DNA of 64,000 nt from Symbiodinium natans (GCA_905221605.1 CAJNDS010002286.1:23501-87500), one strand, 5' to 3'; positions 1 to 10,589 are shown, counted from the stretch's first letter. The notes: a model not told the origin generated them from the letters alone. Made by a program: numbers and translations.

Positions 1-2
1 GT

Positions 3-2129
3 GCCGACACCCGCGCAGGTGAGCTTGGAGATGAGCTCCAAGTGGGTGCAGCTTCTTGTCGGTTTTACACTTTCGGTGTGTATCGATCTCCAGAGGTTTT
101 CGTGCGTGAGGCAAAGCAGCTTGATCACCCCTTCGATACTGCCAGGGCCCTTCCAGACGGACTGGTTCGCGTGCTCTTCGACCTCCTTGTGCAAGGCCCG
201 GTGGTGGTGATGCGACGGAGACTGGAGAAAATCAGGCTATGGAGACAATGGGCTGTTGAGCTTGAGGGCGAGGAGCGTGCCCTGAAGCAAAAACTTGAAC
301 CTTCAGTGAGGCGTGTCTTGGGAGGCAAGCGCCTGTGCCTTCTTAAGCGCATTGCCGAATCTCTTGATTGGCCTGACAAGCAACTTCATCACGACTTGGA
401 GGTGGGGTTCAAACTCACTGGCTATATGCCGTGTACTGGGGTCTTCCATCCTGACGAGAAGCCGGCACTTAGCTCCGAACAAGATTTTTGGGAAGGTGCG
501 GCCATCTTGAGGGATTCTCTGTGGGACAAGGTGTCCGGCCAAGTTTGTGGTGAGCATGCGCAAGAGCTGTGGAACGTCACTCTTGAAGAAGCAGATGCAA
601 CATCAAAGGCTTGGCTTGATGGTCCTTACACTAGAGAGCAGCTCGAAGAAGTGTACCCGCAGGGATGGTCGCCTTGTCGCCGCTTCAGCGTAATGCACGG
701 AAAGCTTCGCCCAATCGACGACTTCTCCGAATCCGGCGTGAACTCCTGTTTTGGGTGTTTCGAGCGTGTTAGCCTGAAAGCACTGGATGAGCTTTGCTGG
801 GTTTGCATGCAGGTATTCCGGTGTGCCTTGGGTTCCGGTTGGGTGAAGTTTGTGTTGAGTGACGGTACGTCCCTCGAGGGCAGGTTGCACAAGGTTTGGG
901 CGGATCGCGAGAAACTACGTCCACTCACGAAGACCTATGACCTTAGAGCAGCGTACAAACAACTACCTCTTCACCCGGGAGAGAAGCCGAAAGCAGTCCT
1001 GATTCTCAAAAACCCTACCGACGACCGGGTGTATGCCTTTCCATGCAACACCTTGCCTTTCGGTTCGTCGGCTTCGGTGATGCACTTCAATCGAGTGTCC
1101 TTGTTGCTGCAGCGGATCCTTTGGGAAGTCGGCGTAGTAGCGGCATGCTACTATGACGACTACCCAACGATGGCTCCTGCGATGCTTAGTGGGGGCACTG
1201 ATAATGCAGTGCATTCGGTCATGGACCTTCTTGGGTTCACGCTATCGCGTGACAAAGAGCAACCTTTCAGCTCTGCTAGCGAGATGCTGGGAGTTGTCCT
1301 GGATACAAGTGACCCGTCCTTTGGGCACGTGTGCGTGTCAAACAAACAGGAGCGGGCTGCGGCGATGTGTGAGACACTTGCAAGTGTGTTGAGGGATCGG
1401 AAGGTGCTGGTTCGCGAGGTGCCCTCCCTTTTAGGGAGATTGCAATTTCTTGAGTCGCAGATGTTGGGACGCACGGGCCGTCTGGCCATTGCCGATCTGA
1501 GGAACCTGGAGCGGGCTGCTGCATTCAGTGTGGAGCTAAGCCAGTCCCAGTTTGATGCGGTTGCCTTGCTACGTGCTCGCCTTTTGAAGGGGGTCCCCCG
1601 TCAGCTTTCAGCGAGCCCTGCTTCTGCCCCAGTCCTCGTGTTTACCGATGGAGCATGCGACCCCTGTGGAAGTTCCTTTCATGCGGCTGTGGGAGGCGTT
1701 CTCATTGCGCCGGGGTCGAAGCCCCGTGTCTTTGGTGCCAAAGTTCCTGAGGCCTTGATCCAACGGTGGGCACGGGGGCGCAAGCACATCATAGGCCAGG
1801 TTGAGCTGTATGCCGTGGTCTTAGCCAGGGTCTTGTGGTCCAGGGCAATAGGAGGGAACAGGGTTTTCTTCTTCGTGGACCATACGGGTGTCCACAGCTC
1901 CTGTATTAACGGGAATGCGGCCGATACCTCCTGGCGTGAGCTGCTCATGCAACTAGAGGCTGCGGATGAGGCGGCGCCGTGCCTAGCATGGTTCCACAGG
2001 GTTGCCAGTGAAAGCAATCCTTCCGATGCCCCCTCCCGGGGTGAGTGGGAGAAACTGCGGTACCTAGGGGATTTCTTGCGCGACGAGGTCAAATGTCCGA
2101 TGACCTATTGCACTCTTGAAAGCACTTGA
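3..2129 (+). CDS. Reverse transcriptase / RNase H ORF of a retroelement, 5' end outside window
   Basis: The frame is open from the first bases of the window, so the true start lies upstream; residue numbers here count from the GTG at 42. The protein has a reverse transcriptase core with an RPIDDFSESGVN stretch near residue 222, a DLRAAYKQLPLHP stretch and the catalytic box YYDD at residues 370-373, followed by an RNase H fold whose four acidic residues are all visible (D536 in FTDGA, E588, D613 in FVDH, D662 in PSDAPSR). No integrase, protease or tyrosine recombinase is seen before the stop at 2129. The arrangement (RT plus RNase H, no adjacent integrase) resembles DIRS-like or unclassified dinoflagellate elements; the exact class is inference. 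All catalytic residues are kept, so the ORF could be functional if the upstream part is intact. Confidence 0.85.
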   Translation, partial: ADTRAGELGDELQVGAASCRFYTFGVYRSPEVFVREAKQLDHPFDTARALPDGLVRVLFDLLVQGPVVVMRRRLEKIRLWRQWAVELEGEERALKQKLEPSVRRVLGGKRLCLLKRIAESLDWPDKQLHHDLEVGFKLTGYMPCTGVFHPDEKPALSSEQDFWEGAAILRDSLWDKVSGQVCGEHAQELWNVTLEEADATSKAWLDGPYTREQLEEVYPQGWSPCRRFSVMHGKLRPIDDFSESGVNSCFGCFERVSLKALDELCWVCMQVFRCALGSGWVKFVLSDGTSLEGRLHKVWADREKLRPLTKTYDLRAAYKQLPLHPGEKPKAVLILKNPTDDRVYAFPCNTLPFGSSASVMHFNRVSLLLQRILWEVGVVAACYYDDYPTMAPAMLSGGTDNAVHSVMDLLGFTLSRDKEQPFSSASEMLGVVLDTSDPSFGHVCVSNKQERAAAMCETLASVLRDRKVLVREVPSLLGRLQFLESQMLGRTGRLAIADLRNLERAAAFSVELSQSQFDAVALLRARLLKGVPRQLSASPASAPVLVFTDGACDPCGSSFHAAVGGVLIAPGSKPRVFGAKVPEALIQRWARGRKHIIGQVELYAVVLARVLWSRAIGGNRVFFFVDHTGVHSSCINGNAADTSWRELLMQLEAADEAAPCLAWFHRVASESNPSDAPSRGEWEKLRYLGDFLRDEVKCPMTYCTLEST

Positions 2130-2150
2130 TGCGCCGGCCAAAGAGAAGTG

Positions 2151-2472
2151 GGGGAGATAAACGGGGCCGACACATCAGTTGTGTCAGAGGGCCGATGGCA
2201 CTACATGTGCCATGGTGCAGGCCACTTAAAAAAAGTGGCATGACGTACTTTCCCCATTTTCTCGGCGTGCCGACGAAGAAAAAGTGCGCATGTGTTAGAG
2301 TGTGAAGTGTGATGAGATCTACTTGCGTGATTTGGGAATCCGATGTTTTTAATGTTGAGTTCAACGCGTTTCCCCTCGAGATTGAATGTTGGATAATTCT
2401 CTGTAGCTCGCCTGCGGGCAGAAGTTATACCATTGCGGATGAAAGATTTTGTTCTGGTTGGGGCAGCTATAA
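2151..2472 (+). repeat. 322-bp direct repeat, copy 1
   Basis: Begins with GGGGAGATAAACGGGGCCGA 21 bp after the stop of the RT ORF and ends with GGGCAGCTATAA. A second copy lies at 2740-3061 and appears identical. Each copy has an internal hairpin around GCCACTT-AAAA-AAGTGGC. The spacer between the copies (2473-2739) is AT-rich, with no gene recognised. The pair may be the split or terminal repeats of the RT element, or a later tandem duplication. Confidence 0.85.
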
Positions 2473-2739
2473 GCTATACTTCATGCTTGCATGACGTTGC
2501 CTTATAGTTGCACCAAAACCAAAATTGTTTGTCGGAGAGTATCTTTAAGCAATTTTGGGCCAGAACAAAAAGTTTGGAATTTTAATACTCACCAGCATTT
2601 TGCTTATGCATGCATGACACATTCTTGGGACATGTGTTTTCAGGATTGTTTAAATTTGTGATTGAAATTTCGCTTGCATTCCAAAGCTTGGCTCAGCAGT
2701 CAGCAAAGCAAGGAAATTTCTTTCCCACCCTCCCAACCC

Positions 2740-3061
2740 GGGGAGATAAACGGGGCCGACACATCAGTTGTGTCAGAGGGCCGATGGCACTACATGTGCC
2801 ATGGTGCAGGCCACTTAAAAAAAGTGGCATGACGTACTTTCCCCATTTTCTCGGCGTGCCGACGAAGAAAAAGTGCGCATGTGTTAGAGTGTGAAGTGTG
2901 ATGAGATCTACTTGCGTGATTTGGGAATCCGATGTTTTTAATGTTGAGTTCAACGCGTTTCCCCTCGAGATTGAATGTTGGATAATTCTCTGTAGCTCGC
3001 CTGCGGGCAGAAGTTATACCATTGCGGATGAAAGATTTTGTTCTGGTTGGGGCAGCTATAA
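2740..3061 (+). repeat. 322-bp direct repeat, copy 2
   Basis: Same unit as 2151-2472; the two diverge abruptly outside the shared 322 bp (GCTATACTT after copy 1, CTGAGTACA after copy 2). The sharp edges and lack of visible mismatches suggest a recent duplication or a repeat kept identical by element replication. Confidence 0.85.
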
Positions 3062-3073
3062 CTGAGTACACCT

Positions 3074-3456
3074 TCTAGGGCACACCCAGACTATCGATAA
3101 CGGTTCTCATAGCAGCTGTGGTAGTAGCCAGGCGATCCTTAAGGTGTAAGGCCACAACTTTCTTCGAAAAGCTGTCGATAGCAACCAACATGTAGGGATA
3201 GGGTTTTGGACCAAATCTTGCATGAATGCTAAATCCACCTGCACCTCGTGCATCGGCCCCTGAGGCACAAACGAATTGTATTCTCTTTGAGGCCGATCCT
3301 GTCGATTCCTTAGAGTTTCAAGGAACTGACCTCATCTCTTGACACGAAGGGATTGCGTGCTTTTGCAGCTTTAAGAGCATTTGCAGTGCTGCCAAAACCG
3401 GTCCGAGGATCTCGGTACACTTGCTCGACGATTCTCCTGCGAGCCGCGGCCTTGCC
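3074..3456 (-). pseudogene. Decayed retrotransposon integrase fragment
   Basis: Read on the minus strand, the sequence gives an integrase-like stretch: IVEQVYRDPRTGFGS, then NSFVPQGP, then EVQVDLAFM with the first catalytic Asp, then after a frame change PYPYMLVAIDSFSKKVVAL. A stop in the frame of the first part and at least one frameshift near the Asp-containing strand separate these pieces, and the second Asp and the Glu of a DDE core are absent, so this is a broken remnant. It is opposite in strand to the RT ORF, so it probably belongs to a different element. Confidence 0.6.
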
Positions 3457-3774
3457 AGGACATCGGCCATGAGCCTGGCCTTTGCTCTTTTTCACGCTGG
3501 AGTGAGGGTCGCAGGATCGTCTGACGACGAAGGGTTCGCGCTGAGAGCTGCTGAACTTGAGACGGTGATGGGGCGGGGGCCGCGCTTTGCTGAAGTCTGT
3601 GCCAAGGCTCAGATGGCATCTTTGTGGCTTGGGTGCCGATGCCGACAGCGATCCCAGGCCTGGTCCAGTGCCGAGTTGCCTTGCGCGAAGCATGCCAGCA
3701 CGGGAGAGTGTGCAGCGCTGTTTGTTTGTTCCGCAGCTTCCTTTGGCTTTTGAGGGTTTTAGGGCTTAAAGGGC

Positions 3775-3856
3775 CTTGGGGGTTTAGGGTTTAGGGATGT
3801 TTAGGGTTTAGGGTTTAGGGTTTAGGGTTCAGGGTTTAGGGTTTGGGGTAAAGGGC
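3775..3856. repeat. Interstitial TTTAGGG array
   Basis: Short run of TTTAGGG units with several sequence variants (TTCAGGG, TTTGGGG). Confidence 0.85.
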
Positions 3857-4158
3857 CTTAAGGAGTTCAAGGGTCGGGGGCTTCGGGGGCTCATTGCCCT
3901 TAGGCGAAGATGTTTGTAGCTTGCCCGGGCCCCAGCTGGCCCGCCGCGCCGCCATGTGGCCTGCCTGCGAGAGGCCGAGAGTGCCGAGCCGGCAGGTCAA
4001 GGGTGCAAACGCGGGCTTGGAGCTGGGACGCGGTCTACAAGGTGGCGTCGCTGTGTGGAGTGGTGGGATTATTTAAAGACGATCTGTTGAGACGGTTGCC
4101 GCCGAGGAGGCTGCCCATGCGAATACTTAAGGGAGCCATCCGCTCTGCAGGACAGCAG

Positions 4159-5454
4159 ATGTCGGACGAAGCCAAAAGCGTGCGTGTCGTGGAGCGACCA
4201 GAGAAGGCAACTATCAAGGCCTTCGTCGACAGCCCAGGTCCCTTTCCAAAAACAAGCCCCTCCTTTCTGGTCGTGAGTGGAGCGCAGGGAACCGGGAAGA
4301 CCACCATGCTGGAGAGCCTGTTCGCGGAGTATCACGACGACGGCCGCTGGGTGCTGCCCGTGAGTCAAGAAATCGACCCGGCCGGCAAACTGGATCTCAC
4401 GGATGTAGTGCAGCAGGCATTGAGAACACGGAACCTGCCGCAGTTCCTGCCAAGTTTCCAATTGATCCCAACCCTGCTGAGGACCCTGAGCGAGAAGTGC
4501 AGTCGCGAAAGTGGCGGCCCCCTCATCGTGTACCTGCAGTTGTCCACCAAAATCCGGGGCGCCCCTTTCACCGATGACCAGTGCGAAGCGTTAGCGACAG
4601 AGGTCGGAGCCTTCGGCCGAAAGCTGACGTACGACTACCCCCTGTGCAAGTTGGTTGTCGAGCTGTCCGTGTCTTTGATATCGCCGACAAGATCCAGGAG
4701 CGGCTGGGTCAAAATCGGGCGTCCAGGGTGTTGCCTAGGTGCTGTAACAGCGGCTAGATGGTAGTCGGGAGCGCCACGTAGTAGGGACCCTAAAGGACAA
4801 GTTCAACATGTCCGAGCTGGTGGTGGTGGACCCACTGCCTTTGAAGAGCGCCCTGGCTTTGTTGTGTGCTTTTTTGCTTTTGTTTTTTGGAGTTGCCGTC
4901 TGAGTGCAGGGACCTCGCCGCCAAGTCGTGCAGTAAGCCCGTGCCGAGGATTCGTGGAGCTGGCCCTGGAGAAACCCAAGATGGACGAGCTCACCCGGGC
5001 GGAGATCTTCAAGTACTTCTACCTTCACGCTGGCGGCAGCTTCCGCGAGCTGCAGCGGCTCCTTAAAAACGCGGCCAAGGCCGACGCCTCGGATGCGCAG
5101 GGCATCAAGGCCCGGATCGACAGGACGAAGATCCAGCCCATCAAGGACGTTCTGGCTGAGACGGAGGAGGACGAGTTTCAGCAGTTCATCCGGCGTCTCC
5201 TGGGACAGAAGCCCGAGTCCAAGTACCTGGACTACGTGACGAAGGTGGCCGAGGCGGGCCCAAAAGGCTACCTGAGCGGCGGTGATGCCCTGGACAAGGA
5301 GACGAAGCTGCAGATGGAGCTCCGGCGCCTGCAGCCGGCGCAGGCAGTCCTCCGGAGCACCACGAGCACCGAGGTGGCTTTGCGGCATTGGTACTTCGTC
5401 TTCTACGTCCTGGGCGAGACCGAGGAGGGCCTGCAAGATGCAGGCTACATGTAG
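4159..5454 (+). CDS. P-loop ATPase gene, interrupted (introns or frameshifts)
   Basis: The first part, from the ATG at 4159, has a clear Walker A (GAQGTGKTT at about 4282) and a following helix typical of P-loop NTPases. A hydrophobic strand (PLIVYLQLS) sits where Walker B is expected but has no acidic residue. The frame breaks near 4672: a shifted frame continues with FDIADKIQERLGQNRAS, then another with DKFNMSELVVVDPLPL to about 4855, and the last part (about 4948-5454) reads as LTRAEIFKYFYLHAGGSFREL and ends GYM-stop. The GGSFREL helix resembles the C-terminal lid of AAA-like ATPases. A pyrimidine-rich stretch at 4862-4915 could be a GT-AG intron, but the break near 4672 needs either a very short intron or a one-base indel. 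The specific family was not recognised; it may be a decaying copy. Confidence 0.5.
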
Positions 5455-5864
5455 TCTTAGTGCGGACATTTTTGCAGGCGCAGAGACCACTTTGAAAGAA
5501 CGGCGGGCGCCTGAGCAAAAAAGTAGGCAAGTGCGAATCTCTGCGCGCCGCGGTAGCAGTCTTGCAACTGTTCAAGTCATTGTTGTCTTTGGCCCGACCC
5601 GACCAGGTACAGCCCGCCGACATCTCTGAGGCTTTCGTGGTACTTGTCACGATGTGTTTTTCCAGGTCGCTTGCTTCGACGAACGCGCGTGCAGAACGCC
5701 AGGTGCGACGACGAACACGCATGCAGAACGGCACGCGAGCGTGGTCGCAGCGGACTGGGGGACCGGCGAGACGCGACCACTACGACGCGGCGCGAGTGCG
5801 CGGGTGTCGCCCCAGGTGTCGCTCCAGCAGTCTTCACCAACTTGCGTAGAGGTTCTTGCCCCCC
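5455..5864. other. No gene recognised; transition to minisatellite DNA
   Basis: Mixed-composition sequence with open frames on both strands but no recognisable protein; the Arg-rich frames come from the CGACGA-type composition that dominates further right. Confidence 0.5.
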
Positions 5865-6560
5865 GCGAAACAAGGCGACGACGACGCGACGACGACGCGA
5901 CGACGACGCGGGCCTCGCTGCAGCCCCCGAGGCCCTCACAGTCGTTGCAGCGCCTCATGCTCTCCCGCAAGGATCGGCGAGGATAGCGGTACACGCGACG
6001 ACGATGCGGCGATGAGTGGTGAGGACCGGGCGGTGAGGATAGCGGTGAGGATAGGGGCGGGCACGGCGACACGACGGCGCGACGACCAGCACTGTGGTCC
6101 GGGGATGAGGACACGGGTGAGGATAGCGGTGAGGATAGAGGCGGTGAGGATAGAGGCGCAGACGGATGACACGACAGCGCGATGCGAGGAGGCGACGACG
6201 ACGCGACGACGACACGGCGGGATCTTCGGGAAGTGAGGGCACCCAGTGAGGGCACCTCTTCGGGAACTGAGGGCACCTAGTGAGGGCACGCACCTTGGGG
6301 CGGGGAGTGAGGGCACCTAGTGAGGGCACCTTGTGAGGGCACCTAGTGAGGGCACCTCGGCTGGGAGTGAGCGGCGACGCAGCGACAATGACGTGACGAC
6401 GACGCGACGACGACGCGGCGACGACGATGCGACGACGACGCGGCGACGATGCAACGATGGCGACGTAGCGACGACGCGACGACGACGACGCGACGACGAT
6501 GCGACGAAGGCGACGTTGCGACGACGCGGCGACGACGCAGGCCCTCCTTGCCCGAAAGAT
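5865..6560. repeat. Compound minisatellite (CGACGACG, GGTGAGGATAGC, GTGAGGGCACCTA)
   Basis: Three tandem motifs follow each other: CGACGACG-type trinucleotide-rich repeats (5875-5915, 6190-6215, 6385-6540), a 12-bp GGTGAGGATAGC unit (about 6015-6150), and a GTGAGGGCACCTA unit (about 6234-6360). Long frames across this block encode only Arg/Asp/Thr or Ser/Arg/Val runs and are unlikely to be genes. Confidence 0.85.
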
Positions 6561-6714
6561 TAGAGGCCCTTCACCTTCACCTTCTTAGCCTGACCAGGCC
6601 CTCGGTAGCCCTAAGATTCACTGCCCTCTCCTGGCACTTCAGAAACGCGAGAGCTTGGAGGGCCTAATCCCACCAAGCAGCTTCCGATCTCTACGACGGA
6701 TGCCGCGGTTACCA

Positions 6715-6885
6715 ATGTTACCCCCAATGTTCCCCCCAGAGCCGCGTTACCCCAATGTTACCCCTGAGCCCGCGTTACCCCAATGTTACCCCTGAGCCCG
6801 CATTACCCCAGCGTTACCCCAAAATGTTACCCCTGAGCCGGCGTCACCCCAAGGTTACCCCCAGAGGGCGCGTTACCCCAATCAG
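6715..6885. repeat. Minisatellite with CCCCAATGTTACC unit
   Basis: Five or more imperfect copies of a roughly 28-bp unit containing CAATGTTACCCCTGAGCC; the GTTACC core recalls the GTTGCC core of the next array. Confidence 0.8.
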
Positions 6886-7231
6886 CCAGCCCCAGGCCTA
6901 CAGCCCAGCCCCCTGCAGCCACTGCAGCCCCGCCACTGCAGCCCCTGCAGCCAGGCCCTCCCCACCTACAGCCCCTGCAGCCACTGCAGCGCCTGCTGCC
7001 ACCCTCCTGCCTCAGCCCTTGCAGCCAGTCCCTCCAGCCCTCCAAAATGGTACCCCAAGAGCCGGCGTGGAGACGACAACGAGGCGACGACGCGACGACG
7101 CGACAACGACACGACGACGAACACGCGTGCAGCACTGCGACGTAACGAGAAGGACGCGGACAAATTGTTGCCACCGGAATGCGTCCTGCCACAGACACGT
7201 TGCCACGCGTTGCCACACAATTGTTGCCACC

Positions 7232-7740
7232 GAGCCACGTAAATGTTGCCACGCAAATGTTGCCACGCAAATGTTGCCACGCAAATGTTGCCACCGAAGC
7301 CGCGCCAAATGTTGCCACGCAAATGTTGCCACCGAAGCCGCACCAAATGTTGCCACGCAAATGTTGCCACCGAAGCCGCGCCAAATGTTGCCACCGAAGC
7401 CGCACCAAATGTTGCCACCCAAATGTTGCCACCCAAATGTTGCCAGCCAAATGTTGCCACCGAAGCACGCCAAATGTTGCCACCGAAGCCGCGCCAAATG
7501 TTGCCACGCAAATGTTGCCACCCAAATGTTGCCACCCAAATGTTGCCAGCCAAATGTTGCCACCGAAGCACGCCAAATGTTGCCACCGAAGCCGCGCCAA
7601 ATGTTGCCACGCAAATGTTGCCACCCAAATGTTGCCACCGAAGCGCGCCAAATGTTGCCACCGAAGCCGCGCCAAATGTTGCCACGCAAATGTTGCCACG
7701 CAAATGTTGCCACGCAAATGTTGCCACGCAAATGTTGCCG
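7232..7740. repeat. AAATGTTGCCAC minisatellite
   Basis: About 35 copies of an AAATGTTGCC core joined by variable linkers (ACGC, ACCC, AGCC or ACCGAAGCCGCGCC), giving higher-order units. All three forward frames and all three reverse frames stay open for 150-300 codons because the unit lacks stops; this is a repeat artefact, not a gene. The array ends exactly where the palindrome begins. Confidence 0.92.
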
Positions 7741-8206
7741 CCTCTCTCTTATGCTGCCGTCTCTAGACCCCACCAGAGATCGTCGTACTCAGAGCTGATT
7801 CAAATCTCGAAGGGTGTTGGGCGTACGGACTCGACGCAAAACTGAAGAATCGACAGGGCTGAGAGGCCTAGGACACAACGATCTTCGGCCATTTGGCCGC
7901 GAAAATTTGGGAGTGAGAAACTCCAACACAATGCAGTTCTGAGACGGGAGAGTCCGCGGGCTTACGGAAGCCGAAGGCTGGAGTCCCGCGGACTCTCCCG
8001 TCTCAGAACTGCATTGTGTTGGAGTTTCGATTACGAGCAAATTTTCGCGGCCAAATGGCCGAAGATCGTTGTGTCCTAGGCCTCTCAGCCCTGTCGATTC
8101 TTCAGTTCTGCGTCGAGTCCGTACGCCCAACACCCTTCGAGTTTTGAATCAGCTCTGAGTACGACGATCTCTGGTGGGGTCTAGAGACGGCAGCATAAGA
8201 GAGAGG
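7741..8206. repeat. 466-bp palindrome (foldback)
   Basis: The left arm 7741-7960 and right arm 7985-8206 are reverse complements with only a few mismatches and a small indel near 7910/8030; the loop is 24 nt (7961-7984). The arms begin CCTCTCTCTTATGCTGCCG and the centre is GAGTCCGCGGG-loop-CCCGCGGACTC. No coding frame spans it. It could be a foldback transposon/MITE or an inverted duplication; no target-site duplication is obvious. Confidence 0.92.
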
Positions 8207-8241
8207 GCAGTGCACTTCGACTCCACCGAATCTGCCTTCCT

Positions 8242-8365
8242 TTAGGGTTTAGGGTTTAGAGCTTAGGGTATCTGCCTTCCTTTGGGGTTTAGGTTTAGGG
8301 TTTAGGGTTTAGGGTTTAGGGTTTAGGGTTTAGGGTTTAGGGTTTAGGGTTTAGGGTTTAGGGGG
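8242..8365. repeat. TTTAGGG array
   Basis: About ten near-perfect TTTAGGG units preceded by two copies of an ATCTGCCTTCCTTTRGGG segment. Confidence 0.9.
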
Positions 8366-9129
8366 GCAAGAGTTTAGGGTTTGGGGTCAAGGGTGGTATC
8401 GGGCAAACGGTTTTTGGCGTCTACTCAATCAAATTGGTTCTTATTGCGCAATGGATTTCTTGCGTGTAGGGTTTAGAGTACACAGGTTCTTGCCTAGAGT
8501 CTAGAGTTTCTTTGTTAATCCCCCAGACGCGGCAGTAAACGTTGGGCGCAATGTTGGGTTTTTGGTTTTAGGGCTTAGGTTTAAGGTGTAGACCTCCAAA
8601 AAAATGGAACTGGTTTTCTAGGACAGGGCTGCTTAGTGAGTGATGCTTAGCTCCCATAATTAGCCACAGTCTCCATCTACTCGGGTCCGACCATTACCCA
8701 ATTGAGCTGTGTGTGGGTGCCTTCAGCAAGTTGGATTGCAGGTTTGGAGCTGAGGGGATCAGCCTAAGCCCATTTCGCCAGGCCGTTGTCGACCACGGTC
8801 AGCTGGGTGGAGCTTATGTAGCCGGCACGGTAAACACTACACCAGGAGTATCAGGGATGCTCGAACCCTTAAAGCCTAAACCCTAAACCCTCACCTTAAC
8901 CCCTAAGCCCTAAACCCTAACTTGCATGCCAAGAACCGTAAACCCTCAACCTGTGGAGTTAAGGGTCAGAGCCGTGGTTAGGGTTTAGTAGGGTTTCAAG
9001 TTGAGGCATTTAGTGTTTAGGGCCCTCCAAAACAGTGGGCTTGGAGAGCCCCTAACCTACCACCTACCAGGACCAATGTCCGGATGGGGTTTAGGGTTTA
9101 GGGTTAGGGTTTGGGGTTGAGGGTGTCCC
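8366..9129. other. Degenerate telomere-like DNA, no gene recognised
   Basis: Scattered TTTAGGG and CCCTAAA variants (8870-8920, 9088-9125) separated by unique sequence. Nothing with coding character was found. Confidence 0.5.
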
Positions 9130-9242
9130 GCTTGGAGGTTTATGGGTACTTGTAAGTAGGATTCGTATGTATGGCAACTCTGGCTGTTGCGTTGCTTCGG
9201 GGACTTGTAACCCCGCTTAGAAGTACCCAGAGAACCTCCCAG
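9130..9242. mobile_element. Introner-like inverted-repeat element, copy 1
   Basis: 113 bp, beginning GCTTGGAGG and ending ACCTCCCAG. Terminal arms pair (GGAGGTTTATGGGTACTT with AAGTACCCAGAGAACCTCC). Same family as 12968, 18461, 19787 and 54608. It starts with GC and ends with AG, as a GC-AG intron would. Confidence 0.75.
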
Positions 9243-9752
9243 TCGGCGTTGGTTTCAGGGGGGGTCCAGAAAGGTCGCAGGGATGGGCCGAGGGCTTGTT
9301 TCCGTGAGTTTTCAAAGCAATTTCAAGGTTCATTCTTTGTCGCTTGGCACATAGTCCAGCCCGAAAGTGTAGACAAAGTCTAGCGTGGTTTTTAACCCTT
9401 TGAAGACCTATCCCCATGCCCCGACATTCCTGGCTCGCGTACAGCTTGTAAAGTATCGATGAGATTACGTAGTCCCAAGAGCTTTTCAGGAAGAATCTGG
9501 ATGTGCTCGTACCGTTGATTGGATAGCCTCAAGTTCTGGGAGGATCGAAGCTGAAGTTACCAGGTTAAACCCTGTGGGCTCTCCGAGAAAGTAAACGACA
9601 AGCCGACATGACGAGCGCGGAGGAGAAGAAAGGGCAGCGTGTGCACCAGTTTGCGTCATTGCCGCTTGTAGATTTGCTTGAGTCAAGATGCTCTCGCCGC
9701 AGTTTTGATGCAGGCCCGAAGTATTTCAAGTCCCACCTGTCGCGAGAAACCC

Positions 9753-9962
9753 ATGCGCGGCTTCGGTGAGATGCTGATGATTTTAAGCTTCGTGTTGTTG
9801 TACGCGGGAGGCATGGCTGTTGTCGAAGATCCGGGGTCTTGTGGCGACGCTGCAGAGTGCCCAGCCAGAAATGGCACCGGCGACCACGTGGGCTTCGTGC
9901 AAGCCAAACTCTCGCGCGCAGCAGTTCTTCAAAAAGAGGCAGCGGAGGAGGACATGTTTTGA
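9753..9962 (+). CDS. Candidate small secreted protein or first exon
   Basis: 70 codons from ATG 9753 to the stop at 9962. After MRGFGEM there is a hydrophobic stretch (LMILSFVLLYAGGMAVV) fitting a signal peptide, then a Cys-containing region and the C-terminal segment GFVQAKLSRAAVLQKE. An upstream in-frame ATG at 9678 would bury the hydrophobic stretch, so 9753 is preferred. No family recognised; it could also be a first exon. Confidence 0.35.
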   Translation: MRGFGEMLMILSFVLLYAGGMAVVEDPGSCGDAAECPARNGTGDHVGFVQAKLSRAAVLQKEAAEEDMF

Positions 9963-10589
9963 GCACGTGTGGTAGAGAGCTTGCGTTGTAGCGCGCTTGC
10001 TGGCGCCTGGTATGCTTTGTGTGCAGGATTCTTCTCGTGGACGTGAAAAGCAGCCAGCAAGTGGAACGGCGCAGGGCTTATCTTCAGAGATGTCAGGCAA
10101 CGTGGTTGTAGATGTTTGGTCTGCTTTCCGAGTTCCGCAGCTACCATGCAATAGCAATGTTTGCCCTAAACCCTAAACCCTAAACCCTAAACCCCAAGTT
10201 GGGCAGTTCAGGTCCCCAAGTGGCGCCGGCGATTCACGCGCTTTCGACGTCACCGCGGCCCCAGGCAGCTACTGCTGTGCTGGTTTTCACCGCTCTTTAT
10301 TCCTACTATCACTCCCGGCCCCCTTTTGCTACTGCTTCTACGGTTGTTGTTTCTTCTTTTGTGTGTTCTGCGCTTGTTGCTGCTGCTGCTGCTGCTAATT
10401 TCCCAGCGCAACCCCTTCCTCACTCCCCACCAGCACCCGCTACCACTGCCCACCACCATCATCCAATCTCATCACACGCCCCCCGTGCCAATTTCTAAGC
10501 TGACGACGATATCTACCCCTAAACCCTAAACCCTAAACCCTAAAACCCTAAACCCTAAACCCTAAACCCTAAACCCTAAACCCTGGGGC

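Noticed and set aside
5647-6329. Arg/Ser-rich frames of 110-210 codons on both strands
   Set aside because: They follow CGACGA and GTGAGG repeats and have no domain content.
7232-7740. CRISPR-like repeat-spacer array
   Set aside because: Spacing is too short and linkers are themselves repeated; no spacer diversity, and the DNA is eukaryotic.
6827-7773. Overlapping 200-350 codon frames rich in Cys/His or Trp/Gly
   Set aside because: They arise from the stop-free AAATGTTGCCAC minisatellite in all frames on both strands.
8640-8880. Possible tRNA-like segment (GGATGCTCGAACCC on the plus strand)
   Set aside because: A T-arm-like stretch is present on the minus strand, but no matching acceptor stem, D arm or anticodon arm could be built.
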